From Hoylesella loescheii DSM 19665 = JCM 12249 = ATCC 15930 (lineage in GTDB: Bacteria > Bacteroidota > Bacteroidia > Bacteroidales > Bacteroidaceae), in contig NZ_KB899227.1 in the NCBI RefSeq assembly GCF_000378085.1, positions 1,522 to 43,213 of the forward strand: a stretch of DNA of 41,692 nt, in the 5' to 3' direction. Positions 34,869 to 41,692 of this stretch are shown in pieces (the first letter of the stretch is position 1; each line of letters starts with the position of its first letter). The notes under the pieces were generated by a model. It saw nothing but the letters and a program-made list of their open reading frames with translations, was not told the origin of the DNA and made no database searches. Made by a program: the position numbers and the translations under genes.

Positions 34869-35891
34869 ATGGGATTTTTTTCTTTCATGCAAGAAATTGC
34901 GATGGACCTTGGGACGGCCAACACCATCATTATCAGCGATGACAAGATCGTTGTAGACGAACCTTCTGTGGTAGCACTAGACCGCCGAACCGACAAAATG
35001 ATTGCCGTAGGCGAACGTGCAAAGCTGATGTACGAGAAGACACACGAAAACATACGCACGGTAAGACCGCTGCGCGATGGTGTTATCGCCGACTTTACGG
35101 CTTGCGAACAGATGATGCGCGGACTGATTAAGATGGTGCATACGGGTAGCAGACTGTTCTCGCCTTCATTGAGAATGGTTATCGGTGTGCCTTCGGGAAG
35201 CACCGAAGTAGAACTTCGTGCCGTGCGCGACTCGGCTGAACACGCCGACGGACGTGATGTTTACCTCATCTTCGAACCAATGGCCGCTGCCATTGGTATT
35301 GGAATTGACGTGGAAGCGCCCGAAGGAAACATGATTGTTGATATCGGTGGAGGTTCTACTGAAATTGCCGTTACCTCGTTGGGAGGCATCGTTTCGAACA
35401 ACTCTATTCGTGTGGCAGGCGACGACCTCACCGCAGAGATACAAGAATACATGAGTCGCCAGCACAATGTGAAGGTGAGTGAGCGTATGGCCGAGCGTAT
35501 CAAGATCCACGTAGGCTCTGCTCTTACCGACCTAGGAGATGAAGCTCCCGAAGACTACGTTGTGCATGGACCGAACCGTATCACGGCTCTGCCGATGGAA
35601 GTGCCCGTGTGCTACCAAGAGATTGCTCACTGCTTGGACAAGACTATCGCTAAGATTGAGAACGCTGTGCTGTCGGCTTTGGAGAACACGCCTCCCGAAT
35701 TGTATGCCGATATCGTGCAGAATGGTATCTATCTCACAGGTGGTGGCGCTTTGCTTCGTGGTATCGACCGCAGGCTGAAAGAAAAGATCAGTATTCCTTT
35801 CCACATCGCCGAAGACCCATTGCACAGTGTGGCAAAGGGTGCAGGCATCGCATTGAAGAACGTTGAGCGGTTCTCGTTCCTCATGAGATAA
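34869..35891 (+). CDS. mreB: Rod shape-determining actin MreB
   Basis: 340 residues; actin-like ATPase. Phosphate-binding motif MDLGTANTIIISDD near residue 12, connect segments VDIGGGSTEIAVTSLGG and the adenosine motif YLTGGGALLRGID. The amphipathic start (MGFFSFMQEI) binds the membrane. It organises lateral wall synthesis with MreC, MreD, PBP2 and RodA, all encoded immediately downstream. Confidence 0.96.
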   Translation: MGFFSFMQEIAMDLGTANTIIISDDKIVVDEPSVVALDRRTDKMIAVGERAKLMYEKTHENIRTVRPLRDGVIADFTACEQMMRGLIKMVHTGSRLFSPSLRMVIGVPSGSTEVELRAVRDSAEHADGRDVYLIFEPMAAAIGIGIDVEAPEGNMIVDIGGGSTEIAVTSLGGIVSNNSIRVAGDDLTAEIQEYMSRQHNVKVSERMAERIKIHVGSALTDLGDEAPEDYVVHGPNRITALPMEVPVCYQEIAHCLDKTIAKIENAVLSALENTPPELYADIVQNGIYLTGGGALLRGIDRRLKEKISIPFHIAEDPLHSVAKGAGIALKNVERFSFLMR

Positions 35892-35895
35892 GTGC

Positions 35896-36759
35896 ATGCG
35901 CAACCTCTTTGCATTTCTCACGCGCCACAACCACTGGTTCGTTTTCTTGGCTCTCGAAGTGATTAGCGTGATATTGCTGTTCCAATACAACAGCTATCAG
36001 GCTAGCGTGTGGTTCTCTTCGGCCAATGAAGTGGCAGGAAAAGTGTACGAAGCCAATTCGTGGGTGGAAACATTCTTCTCGCTTAGGCAAGTAAACAAGG
36101 AACTGACACAACGCAACCTTGAGCTGGAACAGCAGATGGTGGCCATGCAAGAGTTGCTAACACGTGCCAAACACGATAGCACAGACGTGGCACGAACCCA
36201 AAAGCAGGCGCTTGAAGGGTTTAAGCTGTATCCCGCGAGGGTTGTGAGTAACTCGCTCGACAAGAAAGACAACTTCATCACCATTGATAAAGGCTGGGCC
36301 GATGGCGTAAAAAAAGACATGGGCGTGGCTTGCGGAAGTGGTGTGGTGGGCGTGGTCTACCTCGTTTCTCGCAACTATTCGGTGGTGATACCTATCCTTA
36401 ACTCGCACTCCAATATCAGCTGTATGATTAAAGGGCGAGGTTATTTTGGGTATCTACATTGGAATGGGGGCGATCCTGGCATTGCATACGTAGACGACGT
36501 TCCACGACATGCTCGTTTTAAGTTGGGTATGAATGTGGTTACGAGTGGTTATTCGTCCATCTTCCCACCGGGTGTGTTGGTCGGCAAGATACTGCATGTA
36601 TTTAATTCGCCAAACGGACTATCGTATCGCTTGCAGGTGAAGTTGGCTACTGACTTTGGTAGGCTGCGTGATGTGTGTGTGATTGACAATGCAGGAATGG
36701 AAGAGCGATTGGAGATGATGCGCGCCGTGCAAGACTCGCTCAAGGTGAAACGCGAATAA
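35896..36759 (+). CDS. mreC: Rod shape-determining protein MreC
   Basis: 287 residues; one transmembrane helix at about 16-30, a coiled coil around 60-95 (ELTQRNLELEQQMVAMQEL), then the MreC beta-barrel domains (DKGWADGVKKDMGV, GVVGVVYLVS). Starts 4 bp after mreB. Confidence 0.94.
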   Translation: MRNLFAFLTRHNHWFVFLALEVISVILLFQYNSYQASVWFSSANEVAGKVYEANSWVETFFSLRQVNKELTQRNLELEQQMVAMQELLTRAKHDSTDVARTQKQALEGFKLYPARVVSNSLDKKDNFITIDKGWADGVKKDMGVACGSGVVGVVYLVSRNYSVVIPILNSHSNISCMIKGRGYFGYLHWNGGDPGIAYVDDVPRHARFKLGMNVVTSGYSSIFPPGVLVGKILHVFNSPNGLSYRLQVKLATDFGRLRDVCVIDNAGMEERLEMMRAVQDSLKVKRE

Positions 36760-36777
36760 GGGCGACGCATAAAAACA

Positions 36778-37320
36778 ATGGCCGAAAGGCCAATAAAAGC
36801 AGAGAGAAAGAATACAGACATGACCGTAGGCGTATTGAAAACATTGGGGACTTTCCTCGTCTTCCTGTTGGTGCAGGTGCTGGTGCTGAACCATGTGCAC
36901 CTCTTCGACAGCGCCACACCTTTGCTATATATATATATGGTGTTGCTCTTCCCGCGCAACTATCCCAAGTGGGGCATGCTCGTTTGGGCCTTTGCCTTGG
37001 GCATTGGTGTGGATATGTTCTCCAATACGCCAGGTGTGGCAGCGGCTTCGCTAACACTTGTGGCCCTGTTAAGGCCTTACCTTTTGGAACTTTTTATCCA
37101 AAGGGAGAGCGCCGAAGACCTCGTGCCTTCCATTAAGGTGCTGGGCTTTGGGCGATATTTGTTTTTTGCCTTCATCAACATCTTCACTTATTGCTTGCTT
37201 TTCTTCTCCTTAGAAGCCTTCTCGTTCTTCAATTGGCTGCAGTGGGTTCTTTGCGTGGCTGGCAGCACGTTGCTCACGCTGGTGTTGGTGATGGTGCTAG
37301 ATAACCTTAGAGGTAGGTAA
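36778..37320 (+). CDS. mreD: Rod shape-determining protein MreD
   Basis: 180 residues with about five transmembrane helices. The ATG at 36778 gives a charged 14-residue extension; the ATG at 36820 (MTVGVLKTLG) would match the usual MreD length better. The conserved-type segment WGMLVWAFALGIGVDMFS supports MreD. Position between mreC and mrdA is decisive. Confidence 0.88.
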   Translation: MAERPIKAERKNTDMTVGVLKTLGTFLVFLLVQVLVLNHVHLFDSATPLLYIYMVLLFPRNYPKWGMLVWAFALGIGVDMFSNTPGVAAASLTLVALLRPYLLELFIQRESAEDLVPSIKVLGFGRYLFFAFINIFTYCLLFFSLEAFSFFNWLQWVLCVAGSTLLTLVLVMVLDNLRGR

Positions 37321-37334
37321 GGGAGATACGTGGC

Positions 37335-39185
37335 GTGAAAGATTTCGAATTCGACAAAAGGCGATTGGTTATCGGTGGGGTGGCTATATTCATTGTTACA
37401 GTCTATCTCATCCGCCTCTTCACGCTTCAATTGCTCAGCGACGACTATAAGAAAAACGCCGATAGTAACGCCTTTCTCAAGAAAATAGAATATCCCTCGC
37501 GTGGCGCAATCAGCGACAGGCATGGCCGTTTGCTTGTTTACAACCAACCAGCATACGACATCATGGTGGTGATGAACGAAGAAAAGGGGCGCTTAGACAC
37601 AATGGAGTTTTGCAATGCCTTGGGCATTACCAAGGAGTATTTCATCAAACGGATGAACGATATCAAGGATCGCAACAAAAATCCAGGCTATTCGCGCTTT
37701 ACCGAACAAGTGTTCATGAGCCAGCTTTCTGATAAGGAGTTCAGCGTTTTCCAAGAGAAAATTTTCCGTTTTCCTGGTTTCTATGTGCAGAAACGAAGCA
37801 TCAGACAGTATCAGTATCCATACGCTGCTCACGTTTTGGGTGATGTGGCCGAGGTATCGAAGAGCGATGTGGAGAACTCCGACTACTATCAGCCTGGCGA
37901 TTACATAGGCAAGCTGGGTGTAGAACGTAGTTACGAGGAGCAGCTTCGTGGCGAAAAGGGTGTGCAAATTCTTTTGCGCGACGCCCACGGACGTGTTCAG
38001 GGAAACTATCAAAATGGAAAGTTCGACCGTAGACCTATTGCAGGCAAAGATCTCACATTGAGTATCGATATCAAGTTGCAAGAATTGGGAGAGCGTTTGC
38101 TTGAAGGCAAGATTGGTAGCATTGTTGCCATTGAGCCATCTACGGGCGAAGTGCTTTGCATGGTTTCGTCGCCTAGCTACGATCCGCGTATCATGGTGGG
38201 CCGACAGAGAGGTAGAAATCACCTCGCTCTTTCAAAAGACGTGTGGAAACCGCTGCTCAATCGCTCTATCATGGGACAGTATCCGCCTGGCTCAACATTT
38301 AAAACCACACAGGGACTTACATATATGACCGAGGGTATTATCGACCAAAACACCCTCTTTCCTTGTGCTCGTGGCTTTAATTATCGTGGTTTGCACGTGG
38401 GATGTCACCCTCATGGCGCACCGACCAACCTTGTGCAAGCCCTCTGTACCTCATGTAACAGCTACTTTTGTTGGGGTTTGTTCCGTATGATTGGTAACCG
38501 CCAACGCTACCGTAACGTGCAAGAGGCCATGAATACATGGCGCGATTACATGGTAAGCATGGGCTTCGGCTATAAGCTTGGTATCGATTTGCCTGGCGAA
38601 AAACGTGGTTTGATACCTAACGCAGCCTTTTATGATAAGGCATATAAGGGCTCTTGGAACGGATTAACCATCATCAGTATCTCCATTGGCCAGGGAGAGG
38701 TGAACTTAACACCACTGCAAATAGCCAACCTAAGTGCAACCATCGCCAATCGAGGCTATTATTACATTCCCCACGTTGTGCGTAAGGTGCAGGGAGAACC
38801 TCTCGATACAATCTATCGACGACGCCATTACACCAAGGCTAGTCGTGAAGCTTACGAGTATGTGGTAGAAGGTATGCGCGCATCTGTGGTAGGTGGTACA
38901 TGCCATGCAGCCAATAGGGCCGACTATTTGGTGTGTGGAAAAACGGGTACGGCACAAAACCGCGGACAAGACCACTCTGTTTTCATGGGCTTTGCACCTA
39001 TGGAAAACCCCAAAATCGCCATTGCCGTGTATGTGGAAAACGGTGGATTTGGTGCTACATACGGCGTGCCCATTGGCTCGCTCATGATGGAACAGTATAT
39101 CAACGGAAAACTCTCGGCCTTCTCGGAGGCACAAGCTAGCGTTTTCCAAAGCAGAAGAATAGCTTATGGTACGAGCAACAGATAG
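37335..39185 (+). CDS. mrdA: Penicillin-binding protein 2 (elongasome transpeptidase)
   Basis: 616 residues from a GTG start; one N-terminal membrane helix (about 12-32), a pedestal domain (RGAISDRHGR) and the transpeptidase domain with Ser320-x-x-Lys323 (PGSTFKT), SCN in LCTSCNSYF and Lys536-Thr-Gly (KTGTAQN). It cross-links peptidoglycan during elongation together with RodA. Confidence 0.95.
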   Translation: MKDFEFDKRRLVIGGVAIFIVTVYLIRLFTLQLLSDDYKKNADSNAFLKKIEYPSRGAISDRHGRLLVYNQPAYDIMVVMNEEKGRLDTMEFCNALGITKEYFIKRMNDIKDRNKNPGYSRFTEQVFMSQLSDKEFSVFQEKIFRFPGFYVQKRSIRQYQYPYAAHVLGDVAEVSKSDVENSDYYQPGDYIGKLGVERSYEEQLRGEKGVQILLRDAHGRVQGNYQNGKFDRRPIAGKDLTLSIDIKLQELGERLLEGKIGSIVAIEPSTGEVLCMVSSPSYDPRIMVGRQRGRNHLALSKDVWKPLLNRSIMGQYPPGSTFKTTQGLTYMTEGIIDQNTLFPCARGFNYRGLHVGCHPHGAPTNLVQALCTSCNSYFCWGLFRMIGNRQRYRNVQEAMNTWRDYMVSMGFGYKLGIDLPGEKRGLIPNAAFYDKAYKGSWNGLTIISISIGQGEVNLTPLQIANLSATIANRGYYYIPHVVRKVQGEPLDTIYRRRHYTKASREAYEYVVEGMRASVVGGTCHAANRADYLVCGKTGTAQNRGQDHSVFMGFAPMENPKIAIAVYVENGGFGATYGVPIGSLMMEQYINGKLSAFSEAQASVFQSRRIAYGTSNR

Positions 39186-40638
39186 GCAACCGAGCATGCT
39201 TGGCTCGCTTGATTGGTGGACGATTGGCATCTACCTCGCACTACTCATCTTCGGGTGGATTAGTGTTTGCGGTGCCAGCTACACCTATGGCGACACCGAC
39301 ATCTTCAGTCTCGATACGCGTTCGGGCATGCAGATCGTGTGGATTGGCACGTCTATATGCCTCGGCTTCGTGCTACTCACCCTCGACGACCATTTCTACG
39401 ACACCTTCGCCTTCTTTATTTACGTGGGCATGCTGTTGCTGCTCTTCGCCACCATTTTCAACCCTCACGAGATTAAAGGCTCGCGTTCGTGGCTCGTTCT
39501 TGGTCCACTGCGCCTGCAACCGGCCGAATTTGCCAAGTTCGCCACGGCCCTAGCTGTGGCCAAACTGATGAGTACTTACGGCTTTACCATGAATAACTGG
39601 AAGCATTTTGGTTCTGCCTGCCTGGTGATCATATTGCCCATGATCTTCATTGTGGCGCAAAAAGAAACGGGGTCGGCCTTGGTTTACTTCTCGTTCTTCC
39701 TCATGTTCTATCGCGAAGGCATGTCGGGCAGCTTCCTTTTCACGGGTGTAGCCATGGTGATCTACTTTGTTGTGGGCGTGCGTTTTGAACAAGTGATGCT
39801 TTGGGACACGCCAACCTCGCTCGGTCGATTCATCGTTTTGATCCTTGTTCAAGTGTTTACGGCGGGCATGGTGCGCAGTTACATTAACGATCGCGGACGA
39901 ACAACGCGCCTTGTAGCCCTTGGAATACTCCTCACAGGTCTGTGTTTGCTGGTGTCTAAGTTCATTACGGCTTTCGATGTCACTATTGTGCAGCTCATTT
40001 TAACCGGTGCCCTTGTGTGTTGGTTAATCTATCGTTGGCTCAGCGCTCGTATCCGCAACTATTTCTACATTGCGATCTTTGCGGTTGGCTCGGTGTTGTT
40101 CTTCTATTCGGTAGATTATGTGCTTAACGATGTTATGGAACCCCACCAGCGAGTGCGTATCAACGTACTGCTGGGACTAGAAGAAGACCTTGCTGGTGCT
40201 GGCTATAATGTGCACCAAAGCGAAATTGCCATCGGGTCGGGTGGACTAAGGGGTAAGGGATTTCTTAACGGAACGCAAACCAAATTGAAGTTTGTGCCGG
40301 AGCAAGATACCGACTTTATTTTCTGCACCGTTGGCGAAGAAGAGGGCTTTTTAGGCTCGGCAGCAGTGCTGTTGCTCTTCCTTGCGCTGATATTGCGACT
40401 CATTAAGCTGGCCGAACGGCAACCTTTCAAGTTCGGACGCATCTATGGTTATTGCGTGTTGAGCGTGTTCCTCTTCCACCTTTTCATCAATGTGGGCATG
40501 GTATTGGGGCTCACGCCAGTTATTGGTATCCCCTTGCCGTTCTTCAGCTATGGAGGTTCCAGTCTTTGGGGCTTCACAATCTTGCTATTCATATTTTTGC
40601 GAATAGATGCCAGTCGCAACAAGTCGCGAATGCAATAA
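39166..40638 (+). CDS. rodA: Peptidoglycan glycosyltransferase RodA
   Basis: 490 residues, SEDS family, about ten helices. Characteristic: GPLRLQPAEFAKFATAL, then the long loop with GSGGLRGKGFLNGTQTK and FVPEQDTDFIF, and PFFSYGGSSLWGF near the end. The start overlaps the mrdA end by 20 bp. It is longer than enterobacterial RodA (about 370) because of an extra central segment. The last codons (NKSRMQ) are part of the direct repeat also found at 7234. Confidence 0.95.
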   Translation: MVRATDRQPSMLGSLDWWTIGIYLALLIFGWISVCGASYTYGDTDIFSLDTRSGMQIVWIGTSICLGFVLLTLDDHFYDTFAFFIYVGMLLLLFATIFNPHEIKGSRSWLVLGPLRLQPAEFAKFATALAVAKLMSTYGFTMNNWKHFGSACLVIILPMIFIVAQKETGSALVYFSFFLMFYREGMSGSFLFTGVAMVIYFVVGVRFEQVMLWDTPTSLGRFIVLILVQVFTAGMVRSYINDRGRTTRLVALGILLTGLCLLVSKFITAFDVTIVQLILTGALVCWLIYRWLSARIRNYFYIAIFAVGSVLFFYSVDYVLNDVMEPHQRVRINVLLGLEEDLAGAGYNVHQSEIAIGSGGLRGKGFLNGTQTKLKFVPEQDTDFIFCTVGEEEGFLGSAAVLLLFLALILRLIKLAERQPFKFGRIYGYCVLSVFLFHLFINVGMVLGLTPVIGIPLPFFSYGGSSLWGFTILLFIFLRIDASRNKSRMQ

Positions 40639-40865
40639 GCCATTTAGACTCGTGTCTTAGCCTTGTTTTTCGCAAGGTGGTTTGGTTCGGTTCCTCTGTC
40701 GCTTTGTGCGGTATTTGCAATTGTTTTTGTCATATCTTATTTCCAATTCTCTCTCGCGTGCGCGCGTACCTTAATATATATAAGGCAGGGTTTATACTGA
40801 TGTCGTGGCAATGGCGTTATGTTTTCCCTCTTGACCGATGTAGCGCAGGCGACTGTTCGGCATAA
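40616..40865 (+). repeat. Direct repeat, right copy (native rodA 3' end and downstream)
   Basis: Matches 7234-7476 at about 80%. It includes the last seven codons of rodA, a CCTTG/CAAGG mini-hairpin at 40661-40677, the perfectly conserved CTCTCTCGCGTGCGCGCGTA block and a final CGGC/GCCG hairpin at about 40858-40870. Because it contains the real rodA end, this is the source copy. Confidence 0.8.
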
Positions 40866-40940
40866 AGCCGAAGGCGGTTTTGATGGGTTTTCATGACCAA
40901 AGGGTAGTTAATAGGTTGTCAGTAGATTAAATCATGTGTC

Positions 40941-41050
40941 GTTATCGCTAAGACGTAACCCTGTTACATGTCACCCGGAACACTGTTCCATCTTATCTGG
41001 AGCATTGTTCCGCCTTGTCTGTAATGGCATTCCATCTTACCTGTAACGAG
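40941..41050. repeat. 22-bp tandem array C (same unit as array A)
   Basis: Five units starting at 40941, 40963, 40985, 41007 and 41029. Unit 1 begins GTTATCGCTA as in array A; later units read RTTCCatCTTatCTG plus seven bases, with palindromes such as GGAACACTGTTCC. Located in the rodA-hcp intergenic region (40639-41557). Confidence 0.8.
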
Positions 41051-41344
41051 GCGGGCGGTTAGCGAGTTGTGTCCTTGGGCTTTGCCGTTGGGGTTTCAGG
41101 GCTTATTGCTATGGGATGGTGAACTGCTCCTGAACGCCTTAGGGCATAAGGTCGCTCGCACGCACGACAGGCCCCGAAGGGCCCGAAGGGCACGCCAAGG
41201 GACATGGCCCATTTGTCGTTTCGGTGCCCTCGTGTCTTTTCGGGCTGCCCACACACCCGGAATTAAGATTCGTTATGTAAAATTTTGATACGCACCTCCT
41301 AGGTTTAAAGAGGGTTAATTTTTTGAGATTCGGATTCCTTTTTC
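41051..41344. other. GC-rich intergenic stretch followed by AT-rich promoter region
   Basis: 41051-41265 is GC-rich with short repeats (GGGCCCGAAGGGC). Open frames here on both strands are short, of biased composition and without starts or family resemblance. I see no gene in it. Confidence 0.35.
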
Positions 41345-41375
41345 TTGATTTTTTGGGATTAAATGTCTAGATTTG
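41345..41375 (+). promoter_or_regulatory. Promoter of hcp/tssD
   Basis: TTG at 41345-41347, 20 bp, TAGATTTG at 41368-41375. It leaves an untranslated leader of about 175 nt, unusually long for this window, with a GC-rich imperfect inverted repeat (GCGCATGAGGGGC near 41430, GCCCTCGCGC near 41484). Confidence 0.65.
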
Positions 41376-41557
41376 CAACATCAACCACGTTTGGCCGCGT
41401 TCCTTACGTTCTGCCATGGAAAACAGCTGCGCATGAGGGGCTGAGGCGGAATCAGGCGGCGTTGACGGCGTTCTCTTTTCGTTGCCCTCGCGCATGGGGG
41501 AAATGGAAGGACAAGACGCATAGTGTAAATATTCAACAACAACCTAAAACAAGATTT

Positions 41558-41692
41558 ATGAGTTCATTCAGAGCCACATTGGAAATGGGAGGTAAGGAGT
41601 ACGACGTTCTGTATTCCAACTACGAGTTCAAACGCAACACCGACGCCAAGGGCAAGCCCGCCTCGAGCGTTACTGGCGGGTACGTGTCGGTG
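41558..41692 (+). CDS. tssD: Hcp/TssD tube protein of the T6SS, N-terminal part (3' end outside window)
   Basis: ATG at 41558; 45 residues visible (MSSFRATLEMGGKEYDV, NYEFKRNTDAKGKP). This start is typical of Hcp-type TssD of Bacteroidota T6SS (subtype iii). Hcp hexamers stack into the tube that VgrG and PAAR tip. High GC and codon choice resemble the vgrG core at the left end of the window, not the housekeeping genes between. Family from sequence resemblance and context; truncation limits certainty. Confidence 0.85.
   Translation, partial: MSSFRATLEMGGKEYDVLYSNYEFKRNTDAKGKPASSVTGGYVSV

Noticed and set aside
34566..34892. 108-codon minus-strand frame before mreB
   Set aside because: Runs into mreB, has no plausible start or domain; the region is more likely a leader or interspersed element.
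41059..41288. Open frames on both strands in the GC-rich stretch before hcp
   Set aside because: Open only because of GC-rich sequence; no family resemblance and no promoter.

Overview
The window comes from a Bacteroidota chromosome, most likely Prevotella or a close relative. The evidence is the gene repertoire and the promoters. It carries type IX secretion genes (porX, porW/sprE, gldH), a GldH-type lipoprotein, a DUF4834-like gene next to pssA, and an MreBCD-MrdA-RodA cluster behind purH. Several genes are preceded by the Bacteroidota promoter pair TTG ... about 20 bp ... TAnnTTTG. Identification to species is not possible from the sequence alone.

Layout. (1) 1-12.1 kb is accessory and related to a subtype iii type VI secretion system (T6SS). 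It holds the 3' end of vgrG, an unidentified gene in the adaptor position, a 1033-residue effector (DUF4280 PAAR-like head, beta-rich middle, GH19-like muramidase/chitinase fold, C-terminal M23 peptidase) and an adjacent lipoprotein. Then come a frameshifted lipoprotein, gene debris, a 5'-truncated second M23 toxin module with two lipoproteins paralogous to the first, and two paralogous membrane-anchored genes, the second cut by an IS30-type transposase remnant. (2) 12.1-15.4 kb is a probable metal (copper-like) uptake/handling operon: a HYC_CC_PP-like small protein, a TonB-dependent receptor and an exported HMA-domain chaperone. (3) 15.7-22.4 kb is housekeeping on the + strand: psd-pssA-DUF4834, then metF-holB-ricT-gldH. 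(4) 22.6-23.7 kb holds an Abi_2/HEPN gene followed by its own promoter, a short structured RNA and a strong terminator: a possible protein-RNA defence or toxin-antitoxin pair. (5) 23.8-33.3 kb is on the - strand: two unknown exported proteins, then aroA - small membrane protein - ABC-3 metal permease - porW - porX - tsaE. (6) 33.9-40.6 kb, + strand: a stand-alone IMP cyclohydrolase (PurH N-terminal domain), then mreB-mreC-mreD-mrdA-rodA. (7) 40.6-41.7 kb is a long intergenic region leading to the start of a T6SS tube gene, hcp/tssD.

The most interesting structure is in the non-housekeeping DNA. A ~245-bp direct repeat, containing the last codons of rodA and the DNA after it, occurs at 7234-7476 and again at its native place after rodA (40616-40865). 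The left copy ends almost exactly where the orphan M23 toxin homology begins, so it marks a recombination junction. Three intergenic arrays with a strict 22-bp period (17.5, 33.5 and 41.0 kb) were also found; two share the same unit sequence. The co-duplication of an M23 module with the ~410-residue lipoprotein family is the best internal evidence that these lipoproteins are immunity proteins for the M23 toxin domain.
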